Shown here in pieces: positions 36,219-44,324 of a stretch of DNA of 64,000 nucleotides; position 1 is the first letter of the stretch, and each line of letters begins with the position of its first letter. This DNA comes from Agrobacterium tumefaciens str. B6 (GTDB taxonomy: Bacteria > Pseudomonadota > Alphaproteobacteria > Rhizobiales > Rhizobiaceae). The position numbers and the translations under genes were made by a program. The notes below the pieces were generated by a model that had not been told where the DNA came from, ran no database searches, and worked only from the letters and a program-made list of their open reading frames with translations. The stretch is taken from positions 186,001 through 250,000 of the forward strand of contig NZ_LMVK01000045.1 in assembly GCF_001541315.1 (NCBI RefSeq). The letters run 5' to 3'.

Positions 36219-36980
36219 TCAGCCCTCCCGGTTCGCCATGCGGGCGGCAAGCCGCCGTTGCGCGGCGACACGCCGGCGCCAGATTTCATTGCGCATGGCG
36301 GCGATATGCAGGGTGAAGAACAGCAGCGTGAACCCGATGGCCATCGTCAGAAGCGGCCAGAGAAATTCCGCATCGATGGCGGAACCGCCCATGCGGATGA
36401 CGCTTGCCGGCTGGTGAAGCGTATTCCACCACTCGACCGAAAATTTGATGATGGGGATATTCACGAAACCGACGAGGATCAGCACGGCGCTGACACGGGC
36501 GGCCCTGGACGGATCATCCATGGCGCGGTTGAGCGCGATCAGCCCCAGATACATCAGGAACAGCACGAAGACGGAGGTCAGCCGAGCGTCCCATACCCAC
36601 CAGGTTCCCCACATGGGTTTGCCCCAGAGCGAGCCGGTGATGAGTGCGATGAGCGTGAAGGCGGCGCCGATGGGGGCGGCGGCCTTGTGGCTGACATCCG
36701 CGAGCGGGTGACGCCAGACGAGGGTGCCGATCGCGGAGATCGCCATGACCGAATAACACATCATGGCGAGCCAGGCGGAGGGGACATGCACATACATGAT
36801 GCGCACCGTATAACCCTGCTGGTAATCGCCCTCAGTGGTGAAAGACAGATAAAGACCTGATGCCAGCACCAGTGCTGTCAGAGCCGCGAGCCAGGGCAGA
36901 ATGCGTGCCGCCAGCGCCAGAAACCGCGTGGGATTGGCGAGATCACTGAATTTGGTGATGGTGAAGGTCTGCTCGTTCAT
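36219..36980 (-). CDS. ccmC: Heme exporter / heme lyase component CcmC
   Basis: A 253-residue inner-membrane protein with six spans. The tryptophan-rich heme-handling motif WGTWWVWDARLTS lies in a periplasmic loop. Conserved His residues are in VHVPSAWLAMM and in a region around VEWWNTLHQP. CcmC places heme onto CcmE for cytochrome c maturation. The C-terminal tail (RNEIWRRRVAAQRRLAARM) is basic. It lies between ccmB, 74 bp upstream, and ccmD, 4 bp downstream. A dyad CCCCG...CGGGG (37010-37034) stands in the ccmB-ccmC gap. Confidence 0.93.
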   Translation of the reverse strand: MNEQTFTITKFSDLANPTRFLALAARILPWLAALTALVLASGLYLSFTTEGDYQQGYTVRIMYVHVPSAWLAMMCYSVMAISAIGTLVWRHPLADVSHKAAAPIGAAFTLIALITGSLWGKPMWGTWWVWDARLTSVFVLFLMYLGLIALNRAMDDPSRAARVSAVLILVGFVNIPIIKFSVEWWNTLHQPASVIRMGGSAIDAEFLWPLLTMAIGFTLLFFTLHIAAMRNEIWRRRVAAQRRLAARMANREG

Positions 36981-37054
36981 GCCGTTTGTGTAACCCGAGA
37001 ATGGCCGCCCCGCAATTGATCCCTGTCAATCGGGGACCGTCCATTGCAGTTTCA

Positions 37055-37714
37055 TCAATCCATAACATTGCGCAGTGCCAAAGCGGCAAAGAAAGGACCG
37101 GTCACGGCTGAAAATAACGTGATCGCACAGAGAATGAGGAATGGCGGCATGAAGGGCGCCGGGTCCTGCACGGCTGCGTAGGAAGCGCTGACGCCGAAGA
37201 TCAAGACGGGAATGGCGAGCGGCAGGACGAGGATGGAGACCAGAAGGCCGCCGCGCGGCAGGGCAACGGCAACCGCTGCGCCCACCGCGCCGATGAAGGT
37301 AATGGCGGGTGAACCGACGAGAAGGGTGAGCATGACGGCGCCGATCGCCACCTCGTCCATGTTCATGAACAGGCCGAGCAGCGGCGAGGCAAGCACCAGC
37401 GGCAGACCGGTCGTGACCCAGTGCGCCAGGCATTTCACGAAGACGGTCAGGACGAGCGGGGTTTCCTGCATCAGGATCAGATCGAGGGATCCGTCATCCC
37501 GTTCGGCCTGGAACAGCCGGTCGAGGCCGAGAAGAGCTGATAGAAGCGCGCCGATCCAGACGATGGCAGGGCCGATGCGGGCGAGCAGGTTGAGATCGGG
37601 ACCGACGCCGAACGGGATGACGGCAACCACGGTCATGAAGAACAGCACGCCGATCAGCGCGCCGCCGCCGGCGCGGATGGAGAGTTTGATATCGCGGAGG
37701 AAGAGGGCGGTCAT
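37055..37714 (-). CDS. ccmB: Heme exporter permease CcmB
   Basis: A 219-residue membrane protein with six spans, the permease partner of CcmA. Family signatures are MTALFLRDIKLSIRAGGGAL, GPAIVWIGALLSALLGLDRL, DGSLDLILMQETPL and LPLAIPVLIFGVSA. CcmA and CcmB, with CcmC and CcmD, release holo-CcmE. The ATG at 37714 directly follows the RIME-type inverted repeat, which separates it from ccmA. If that repeat ends transcription, ccmB would depend on read-through or on a promoter within the repeat. Confidence 0.93.
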   Translation of the reverse strand: MTALFLRDIKLSIRAGGGALIGVLFFMTVVAVIPFGVGPDLNLLARIGPAIVWIGALLSALLGLDRLFQAERDDGSLDLILMQETPLVLTVFVKCLAHWVTTGLPLVLASPLLGLFMNMDEVAIGAVMLTLLVGSPAITFIGAVGAAVAVALPRGGLLVSILVLPLAIPVLIFGVSASYAAVQDPAPFMPPFLILCAITLFSAVTGPFFAALALRNVMD

Positions 37715-37738
37715 TGGGGCGTCCTCGTGTTCGCGGCG

Positions 37739-37898
37739 TTACCCCCCTCTGCCCTGCCGGGCATCTCCCCCTCAAGGGGGGAGATCAGCAGGAGGCTTTC
37801 CCGACGCTTCATTCTCAAACGTTGAGATTGTCGAGACCTAACCGCGAGTCGATCTCCCCCCTTGAGGGGGAGATGCCCGGCAGGGCAGAGGGGGGTAA
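37739..37898. repeat. RIME-type element: perfect 48-bp inverted repeat between ccmA and ccmB
   Basis: The left arm (37739-37786) begins TTACCCCCCTCTGCCCTGCC; the right arm (37851-37898) is its exact reverse complement over all 48 bases. Each arm has an internal small palindrome (CTCCCCC-TCAA-GGGGGGAG). The 64-bp centre includes another hairpin, TCTCAA-ACG-TTGAGA. This matches the general design of the rhizobial intergenic mosaic elements (RIME). It lies between two genes normally coupled in one operon. Confidence 0.88.
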
Positions 37899-37916
37899 GC
37901 CGCACGCACATCACCA

Positions 37917-38558
37917 TCATGCCCAAGCCTCCACCCCTGCAAACCCCGTCATCTGCAATTCCTGCGTATTCTCCAACCCTAAAGGCTGATGGGTCGCAGC
38001 AAGTACAATCCCGCCCCTTCCAAGGTGGTTTTTCACAAGATCGGTAAACATTCCGTCCGCAGCCTTATCAAGTGCCGCGGTCGGCTCATCAAGAATCCAC
38101 ACCGGTCGCCAGGCAATCAAAAGCTTCGCCATGGCAAACCGCCGCTGCTGGCCGGCGGAGAGATAACCGAAGGGCAGGTGGGTAATGCCGGCAAGGCCGA
38201 CAATCTCCGCGGCCTCATCAATCGCCATGCCCCTGCCGCCGGGAAAGTCACCGAGGAAATCCTTCCAGAAGCGCAGGTTTTCCGAAACGGTCAGTTCGGT
38301 TTTCATGGCATTGCGATGGCCGAGATAATGGCAGGCCTCCGAGGGGCGCATGTCCGGCTCAATTCCTTCGCCGGCTATCTTAATCCGTCCCTGCTCGGGA
38401 CGCAGCAGACCCGCTACCGTGCGCAGCAGCGTGGATTTTCCCGAGCCGTTGCGCCCGGTCAGCACCAGCGCCTCTCCGTCGCTTAACTTGAAGGAAATAT
38501 TCATGAATATGAAATCTTCGCCGCGTCGCACGCCAAGATTTTCCGCCGTCAAATCCAT
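37917..38558 (-). CDS. ccmA: Heme exporter ATP-binding protein CcmA
   Basis: A 213-residue ABC ATPase. It has Walker A GRNGSGKST (36-44), the CcmA-typical YLGHRNAMKTELTVSENL, the signature LSAGQQRRFAMAKLL and Walker B VWILDEPTAALD, with the switch His in ATHQPLG. ATP hydrolysis by CcmAB frees heme-loaded CcmE from CcmCD. It is first in the cluster on this strand. The stop lies 18 bp before the inverted repeat. Divergent acnA is 268 bp away. Confidence 0.93.
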   Translation of the reverse strand: MDLTAENLGVRRGEDFIFMNISFKLSDGEALVLTGRNGSGKSTLLRTVAGLLRPEQGRIKIAGEGIEPDMRPSEACHYLGHRNAMKTELTVSENLRFWKDFLGDFPGGRGMAIDEAAEIVGLAGITHLPFGYLSAGQQRRFAMAKLLIAWRPVWILDEPTAALDKAADGMFTDLVKNHLGRGGIVLAATHQPLGLENTQELQMTGFAGVEAWA

Positions 38559-38724
38559 GCTGCGGTTCCGTTTCAGATTTCGTCGTCTCGATAAAAAAAT
38601 CGATTAGCTTGGTTGAATGGTCTGGCACGTTTCTCTGAAATTATCTATATGGGTGTCAACACGCCAGCGGCCGGCGTGAACATCATCTTGCGCCGGACTT
38701 GACGATTGCGAGGAGCAATTTTCA

Positions 38725-38789
38725 CGTGCGGACAGCGGAAATGGTCGTACCCGCATCCTGATGTGCATGAGTGCATAGGTGTCCGCACG
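38725..38789. promoter_or_regulatory. Inverted repeat upstream of acnA
   Basis: CGTGCGGACA (38725-38734) and TGTCCGCACG (38780-38789) are exact reverse complements, 45 bp apart, in the 268-bp divergent ccmA-acnA region. The second arm ends 37 bp before the acnA start. It could be a leader hairpin or a pair of regulator sites. A further dyad CACGCC...GGCGTG lies at about 38660-38678. Confidence 0.4.
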
Positions 38790-38826
38790 AACGTGTTGGC
38801 TATCAGTGTAAGCGGGGTTTTTATCC

Positions 38827-41520
38827 ATGCCCAAATCACTCGACAGTTTCAAATGTCGTTCCGTCCTTACCGTTGGCGGTAAGGATTACGTCTATTTCAG
38901 CCTTCCCAAGGCTGAAGCAAATGGCCTGAAGGGCGTTTCCAAGCTGCCCTATTCCATGAAGGTTCTTCTGGAAAACCTGTTGCGTTTCGAGGACGGCCAG
39001 TCCGTCACCAAGGAACATATCCTTGCGGTGTCCGAATGGCTTGGTAACAAGGGCCTGACCGAAACCGAAATCGCCTACCGCCCCGCCCGCGTTCTCATGC
39101 AGGACTTCACCGGTGTTCCCGCCGTGGTTGATCTTGCCGCCATGCGTGACGGTATCAAGGCTCTTGGCGGCGATCCGGAAAAGATCAACCCGCTGGTTCC
39201 CGTCGATCTCGTCATTGACCACTCTGTTATCGTCGATGAATTCGGCACGCCGAGCGCCTTTGCCCGCAACGTCGAACTGGAATATGAGCGCAACGGCGAG
39301 CGTTACCGCTTCCTGAAGTGGGGCCAGCAGGCGTTCAAGAATTTCCGCGTGGTTCCGCCCGGCACAGGCATCTGTCACCAGGTCAACCTCGAATATCTCG
39401 GCCAGACCGTCTGGACGAAGGAAGAGGACGGCGAGACGATCGCTTATCCGGATACCTGCGTCGGCACGGATTCGCATACGACCATGATCAACGGTCTCGG
39501 CGTTCTCGGCTGGGGTGTCGGCGGTATCGAGGCTGAAGCTGCCATGCTCGGCCAACCGGTCTCCATGCTTCTGCCCGAGGTCATCGGCTTCAAGCTGACC
39601 GGCAAGGTGAAGGAAGGCGTCACCGCGACGGACCTCGTTCTGACGGTCGTGCAGATGCTGCGCAAGAAGGGCGTGGTATCGAAGTTCGTCGAATTCTTCG
39701 GCCCCGGCCTTGATTCGATGTCTCTGGCCGACCGTGCGACCATCGGCAATATGGGTCCGGAATATGGCGCGACCTGCGGCTTCTTCCCGGTTGACGGCGA
39801 AACCATCAACTACCTGACCATGTCCGGCCGTGCCAAGGATCGTATCGCGCTCGTCGAAGCCTATTCGAAGGCGCAGGACATGTGGCGCACCGGCGATGGT
39901 TCCGACCTCGTCTTCACCGACACGCTGGAACTCGATCTTGGTGACGTCGTGCCCTCCATGGCCGGTCCGAAGCGCCCGGAAGGCCGTCTGCCGCTCGAAA
40001 CCATCGCACCGAATTTCGCGACGGCTCTCGAGAACGACTACAAGAAGCCCGGCCAGATCAACAGCCGCTATGCTGTCGAAGGCGAAGCTTTTGATCTCGG
40101 TCACGGCGATGTGGCGATTGCCGCCATCACCTCCTGCACGAACACCTCCAACCCCTCGGTTCTCATCGCCGCCGGCCTTCTCGCCCGCAACGCTGTCGCC
40201 AAGGGGCTGAAGTCCAAGCCGTGGGTGAAGACCTCGCTGGCACCGGGATCGCAGGTTGTTGCCGAATATCTCGACAAGTCCGGTCTGCAGAAGGATCTCG
40301 ATGCGATCGGCTTCAACCTCGTCGGCTTCGGCTGCACGACCTGCATCGGTAACTCCGGTCCGCTGCCGCCTGCGATCTCCAAGACGATCAACGACAAGGG
40401 CCTGATCACATCAGGCGTTCTCTCTGGTAACCGCAACTTCGAAGGCCGCATCTCGCCTGACGTGCAGGCGAACTATCTGGCCTCGCCGCCGCTCGTCGTG
40501 GCCTATGCGCTTGCCGGCACGGTCCAGAAGGATCTGACCAAGGAGCCGATCGGCGACGACCAGAACGGCAACCCGGTCTATCTCAAGGATATCTGGCCGA
40601 CCTCCAAGGAAATCCAGGAATTCATCCTGAAATACGTCACCCGTGAGCTCTACGAAACCAAGTATGCTGACGTGTTCAAGGGTGACGCGAACTGGCAGGC
40701 TGTTCAGGTTCCGCCGGGCCAGACTTATGCCTGGGACGACAAGTCCACCTATGTTCAAAACCCGCCCTATTTCGTCGGCATGGGCAAAAAGGGCACCGGC
40801 CTCAAGAACATCAAGGGCGCGCGCGTCCTCGGTCTCTTCGGCGACAAGATCACCACCGACCATATTTCTCCGGCCGGTTCGATCAAGGCTGCTTCGCCTG
40901 CTGGCGCCTATCTGACGGAGCACGGCGTTGCCGTGGCCGACTTCAACCAGTACGGCACGCGCCGTGGCAACCATGAAGTGATGATGCGCGGCACCTTCGC
41001 CAATATCCGCATCCGCAACCACATGCTCGGCCCGAACGGCAAGGAAGGTGGCTACACCATCCACTATCCGTCGAAGGAAGAGATGTCGATCTATGACGCC
41101 GCGATGAAATACAAGGCGGAAGGCGTTCCGCTCGTCATCTTCGCCGGTGTCGAATATGGTAACGGCTCGTCCCGCGACTGGGCGGCGAAGGGCACCAACC
41201 TGCTCGGCGTCAAGGCCGTCATCGCGCAGTCCTTCGAACGCATCCACCGTTCGAACCTCGTCGGCATGGGTGTCGTTCCCTTCGTTTTCGAGGAAGGCAC
41301 GACCTGGGCGAGCCTCGACCTCAAGGGCGACGAAATCGTCGAGATCGATGGTCTCGAAGGTGAAATCAAGCCGCGTGAAAAGAAGATCGCCAAGATCACC
41401 TACAGCGACGGTACGGTGAAGGAAGTTCCGCTTCTCTGCCGCATCGATACGCTTGATGAAGTGATCTACATGAACAATGGCGGCATTCTGCAAACCGTTC
41501 TTCGCGATCTGGTCGCGTAA
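38827..41520 (+). CDS. acnA: Aconitate hydratase A
   Basis: An 897-residue TCA-cycle enzyme that isomerises citrate to isocitrate. The [4Fe-4S] ligands are Cys437 (SCTNTSNPS), Cys503 and Cys506 (GCTTCIGNSGP). Other signatures are DSHTTMINGLGVLGWGVGG, SGNRNFEGRI and the swivel-domain YGNGSSRDWAAKG. Length and domain order are those of AcnA/IRP1-type enzymes rather than AcnB. ATG 38827 begins MPKSLDSFKC. It is transcribed alone and followed by a moderate hairpin. Confidence 0.97.
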   Translation: MPKSLDSFKCRSVLTVGGKDYVYFSLPKAEANGLKGVSKLPYSMKVLLENLLRFEDGQSVTKEHILAVSEWLGNKGLTETEIAYRPARVLMQDFTGVPAVVDLAAMRDGIKALGGDPEKINPLVPVDLVIDHSVIVDEFGTPSAFARNVELEYERNGERYRFLKWGQQAFKNFRVVPPGTGICHQVNLEYLGQTVWTKEEDGETIAYPDTCVGTDSHTTMINGLGVLGWGVGGIEAEAAMLGQPVSMLLPEVIGFKLTGKVKEGVTATDLVLTVVQMLRKKGVVSKFVEFFGPGLDSMSLADRATIGNMGPEYGATCGFFPVDGETINYLTMSGRAKDRIALVEAYSKAQDMWRTGDGSDLVFTDTLELDLGDVVPSMAGPKRPEGRLPLETIAPNFATALENDYKKPGQINSRYAVEGEAFDLGHGDVAIAAITSCTNTSNPSVLIAAGLLARNAVAKGLKSKPWVKTSLAPGSQVVAEYLDKSGLQKDLDAIGFNLVGFGCTTCIGNSGPLPPAISKTINDKGLITSGVLSGNRNFEGRISPDVQANYLASPPLVVAYALAGTVQKDLTKEPIGDDQNGNPVYLKDIWPTSKEIQEFILKYVTRELYETKYADVFKGDANWQAVQVPPGQTYAWDDKSTYVQNPPYFVGMGKKGTGLKNIKGARVLGLFGDKITTDHISPAGSIKAASPAGAYLTEHGVAVADFNQYGTRRGNHEVMMRGTFANIRIRNHMLGPNGKEGGYTIHYPSKEEMSIYDAAMKYKAEGVPLVIFAGVEYGNGSSRDWAAKGTNLLGVKAVIAQSFERIHRSNLVGMGVVPFVFEEGTTWASLDLKGDEIVEIDGLEGEIKPREKKIAKITYSDGTVKEVPLLCRIDTLDEVIYMNNGGILQTVLRDLVA

Positions 41521-41537
41521 AGCTTTGAAAATCGAGG

Positions 41538-41570
41538 GCGCCGGGCGGAATCCCGGCGTCTTTCCGTTTC
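41538..41570 (+). terminator. Possible acnA terminator
   Basis: GCGCCGGG (41538-41545) pairs with CCCGGCGT (41552-41559, one G-T pair) and is followed by CTTTCCGTTTC. The U-run is broken, so it is a weak candidate, but it is the only hairpin after acnA. Confidence 0.5.
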
Positions 41571-41709
41571 AAGTCTCTTTTTTTGTGATTGTCGCTCACC
41601 CCTTCGTGACTTTCTATTGAAGGGCAATAGACGTTATTTTCCGGTTTGCATCCCGGCAGGATTGATCGCATCAATTCGTCTGGATCTCTTCCGGACAAAG
41701 GTTTTTGTA

Positions 41710-42450
41710 ATGCCGCTGAAATTCCCCCTGTCGATATGTCTTCTCGGCACGTTTCTCGTCACCTCCGCGCAGGCGCAGGAAGCTGTGAAGGGCGTCGTCG
41801 AATTGTTCACATCGCAGGGATGTGCCTCGTGCCCGCCGGCGGATGAAGCCTTGCGCAAGATGATCCAGAAGGGCGATGTCGTCGGTCTTTCCTACCATGT
41901 CGATTACTGGAACTATCTGGGCTGGACGGATTCGCTGGCATCGAAGGAAAATACCGATCGGCAATATGGCTATATGCGCGCACTCGGCCGCAACGGGGTC
42001 TATACGCCGCAGGCCATTCTGAATGGTCGCGACCACGTCAAGGGCGCGGATGTCCGTGGAATCTACGACAGGCTCGATGCTTTCAAGCGCGAAGGCAAGG
42101 GACTGAATGTCCCGGTCTCGTCGAAGTTTTCCGGAAACGAGGTGGAGATCGATATTGGTGCCGGCAGCGGCAGGGCTGATGTCGTGGTCGCCTATTTCAC
42201 GCGCGAACAGACGGTTGATGTGCAGAAGGGGGATAACCAGGGGAAAAAAATGTCCTACTGGCACAGCGTCTATGACGTGCAAACCGTCGGCATGTGGGAT
42301 GGTTCACCGATGACGGTGAAGCTTCCGGCGAGCGTGGTGGCAAAGGTGAAAAAGGGCGGCTGCGCGGTGCTTTTGCAGACGGCAAATGCCGGCGGCGATC
42401 CCGCAGCAATTGTCGGCGCAAGTATCCTGCTTGGAAGTGAAACCCCCTGA
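41710..42450 (+). CDS. DUF1223 family exported thioredoxin-like protein
   Basis: A 246-residue protein with a signal peptide cleaved after about residue 22 (LVTSAQAQ). The mature part starts with VVELFTSQGCASCPPADEAL, where Cys38-x-x-Cys41 sits in a thioredoxin-like first helix. Later blocks are YHVDYWNYLGWTDSLAS and NGVYTPQAILNGRDHVKG, with a cis-Pro-like YTPQ. The architecture suggests a periplasmic thiol oxidoreductase or a metal-binding relative; no member has a well-established role that I can cite. AAGG precedes ATG 41710. It is transcribed alone between acnA and DUF2794. Confidence 0.82.
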   Translation: MPLKFPLSICLLGTFLVTSAQAQEAVKGVVELFTSQGCASCPPADEALRKMIQKGDVVGLSYHVDYWNYLGWTDSLASKENTDRQYGYMRALGRNGVYTPQAILNGRDHVKGADVRGIYDRLDAFKREGKGLNVPVSSKFSGNEVEIDIGAGSGRADVVVAYFTREQTVDVQKGDNQGKKMSYWHSVYDVQTVGMWDGSPMTVKLPASVVAKVKKGGCAVLLQTANAGGDPAAIVGASILLGSETP

Positions 42451-42849
42451 TCGCCTGTGGGGCGATGGAAGATCCGGTCCGGGCATTGGGGGCTGGGGGT
42501 AAAGGGTCAATGCACCGGACCGGGTCATCTTGGTGCCTAGGCATCAATTGACAATAGGACTATTCCACCCAATTCGGGCCATGGTTTGACCGAAATACGG
42601 CAGGCCATGTGAAAATGGCTGCCTAAATGGTTACCATTTTTAACCTCTGCCTTGCTGTCGGCAGTCCCTCCAGAGGGATGGATGGGGCGCCATTCCGTGC
42701 TGGCGCCTTCTGGATCGGCTGCAATTCGAGGCCTGTGAAACCTTTCCCGGAATTGCTGGTCCTGTGCGCCATGGTAGTGCAAAGACTTGCAATTTCGCCC
42801 CCTCAGGCTCACACTGCATGGATGATTTGGGTGGAATCGGAGGTATTGG
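42451..42849. other. 399-bp gene-free region before the DUF2794 gene
   Basis: No frame is supported, but several dyads are present: CCGGTCCGG (42474-42482) with CCGGACCGG (42515-42523), the palindrome TGCCTAGGCA (42534-42543), TTGACA at 42548-42553 overlapping AATAG-GA-CTATT (42553-42564), and AAATGGTTACCATTT (42625-42639). The density of dyads is unusual for the window and suggests a controlled promoter or a small RNA. Confidence 0.45.
42625..42639. promoter_or_regulatory. 15-bp palindrome AAATGGT-T-ACCATTT, possible operator
   Basis: Seven-base arms are exact reverse complements around a single T. It lies 211 bp upstream of the DUF2794 start, in an AT-rich patch within GC-rich surroundings. 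The shape is that of a dimeric regulator site; the regulator is unknown. Confidence 0.4.
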
Positions 42850-43242
42850 ATGACCGATCAACCGGATGTGCAGCAGGTGCAGACCGCTTCACGTGACAAT
42901 TCCACCGTTATCGATCTCCGGGAATATAAAAAGAACAAGGACCCTTTGCCGGTCACCTTTCACCGGCGCGAGCTGGATGCGATTCTGCGCATCTATGGCC
43001 GCATGGTGGGAGAGGGCGAGTGGCGTGACTACGCCATCGATCACCTGAAGGAAAAGGCGGTGTTTTCCGTCTTCAAGCGATCAGGTGAAATGCCGCTTTT
43101 CAGGATCGAGAAAAACCCCAAGCTGGGGGCAAAACAGGGTGCCTATTGCGTGGTGAATACGGATGGCCGCATTCTCAAACGTGGCCATGAATTGCCGCAG
43201 GTTCTGAAAGTTTTCGACAAGGTTCTGAAGCTCATTGAATGA
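42850..43242 (+). CDS. DUF2794 domain-containing protein
   Basis: A 130-residue soluble protein conserved in Alphaproteobacteria. The N-terminal 30 residues are polar and probably flexible. The domain proper starts at PVTFHRRELDAILRIYGRMV and continues with GEWRDYAIDHL, AVFSVFKRSGEMPLFRIEK and GAYCVVNTDGRILKRGHEL, a mixed alpha/beta pattern with many conserved basic and aromatic residues. No catalytic motif is evident and no function is known. ATG 42850 follows GGAGGTATTGG. The gene is alone and ends 74 bp before a bidirectional terminator. Confidence 0.85.
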   Translation: MTDQPDVQQVQTASRDNSTVIDLREYKKNKDPLPVTFHRRELDAILRIYGRMVGEGEWRDYAIDHLKEKAVFSVFKRSGEMPLFRIEKNPKLGAKQGAYCVVNTDGRILKRGHELPQVLKVFDKVLKLIE

Positions 43243-43316
43243 GCTTTAACAGGAGCGGACTATTCGCAGGAACAGCACGCCCTGACGGATATAGGTGAAG
43301 AAATCTTCGCAAATAA

Positions 43317-43340
43317 AAAGGCGGCCGAATGGCCGCCTTT
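43317..43340. terminator. Bidirectional terminator between DUF2794 and Bax-inhibitor-type genes
   Basis: AAAGGCGGCC (43317-43326) and GGCCGCCTTT (43331-43340) form a perfect 10-bp stem with a GAAT loop. Preceding A's give a T-run on the minus strand for the Bax-inhibitor gene. Confidence 0.85.
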
Positions 43341-43368
43341 CGCATATAGGTCAGGAGAACTCTTAACC

Positions 43369-44106
43369 TTAGTCGTCGCGGTTTCCGAGGAACTGCAGGA
43401 GGAAGGTGAAGAGGTTGATGAAGTCGAGATAGAGCGTCAGCGCGCCCATGATGGCCTTGCGGCCAGCCACGGCAACATCGTCGCCGTCAAAGTACATTTC
43501 CTTGATCTTCTGGGTGTCGTAGGCGGTCAGGCCTGCGAAGATCAGTACGCCGATTGCGGAAATCGCAAACTGCAGTGCGGAGGATGCAAGGAAGATATTG
43601 ACGATGGAAGCGATGATCAGGCCGAACAGACCCATGATCAGGAACGAACCGAGACCGGAAAGGTTCTTTTTTGTCGTGTAACCGTAAAGCGAGAGCGCAC
43701 CGAACGAAGCGGCGGTCACGAAGAACGTCTGGACGATGCTCTGGCCGGTGAAGACGATGAAGATCGACGACAGCGACACGCCCATCAGCGCAGCATAGAC
43801 CCAGAATGTCGTCTGCGCGGCGGAAACGCTCATGTTCTGAATACGGAAGCTAAGGAAGAAAACCAGTGCCAGCGGTGCGAGCATGATGACCCAGCGCAGC
43901 GGAGATGCATAAAGCAGCTGCTGGAAGGCAGGGTTGGACGCAGCGAATGAATAGGTTGCGAAAGCCGCAACGCCGGTGATGACCAGAGCCAGCGCCATCA
44001 GGTTGTAAACCTTCAGCATATAGGCGCGGAGACCTTCATCGATCATCGCACCAGTCTGTGCACGGGTCTGCGCCATGCGGTTCTGGTAGTTATTGAAGTC
44101 AGCCAT
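43369..44106 (-). CDS. Bax inhibitor-1 / YccA family membrane protein
   Basis: A 245-residue protein with seven predicted spans. The N-terminus is a polar segment (MADFNNYQNRMAQTRAQTGA), followed by LRAYMLKVYNLMALALVITG, SFGALSLYGYTTKKNLSGLG and the C-terminal GLTAYDTQKIKEMYFDGDD and DFINLFTFLLQFLGNRDD, whose acidic residues form the pH-sensing latch in BI-1 homologues. Bacterial members are proton/calcium leak channels or FtsH-associated proteins such as YccA. The role here is unknown. It has a strong terminator and 218 bp of leader. Confidence 0.87.
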   Translation of the reverse strand: MADFNNYQNRMAQTRAQTGAMIDEGLRAYMLKVYNLMALALVITGVAAFATYSFAASNPAFQQLLYASPLRWVIMLAPLALVFFLSFRIQNMSVSAAQTTFWVYAALMGVSLSSIFIVFTGQSIVQTFFVTAASFGALSLYGYTTKKNLSGLGSFLIMGLFGLIIASIVNIFLASSALQFAISAIGVLIFAGLTAYDTQKIKEMYFDGDDVAVAGRKAIMGALTLYLDFINLFTFLLQFLGNRDD

Positions 44107-44324
44107 TGTTTCCTCTTTTGAGCTCCGTAATTGCTACGGTGTCGGGATACCTCCCGGGCGCCGCTGCGGAGCTTCAGCAAGCCTGCCAAAGAATATGATG
44201 GCAGAACGTGTCCGATACAAGGCCTTTTCCAGTTGAAAAGACACCATATGCGCGAAAAGCGCTCACGTTTTGGCGATCATTACAAAGAATTAATCGCTAA
44301 AGTTAAGCGGGGCACAACCGATGA

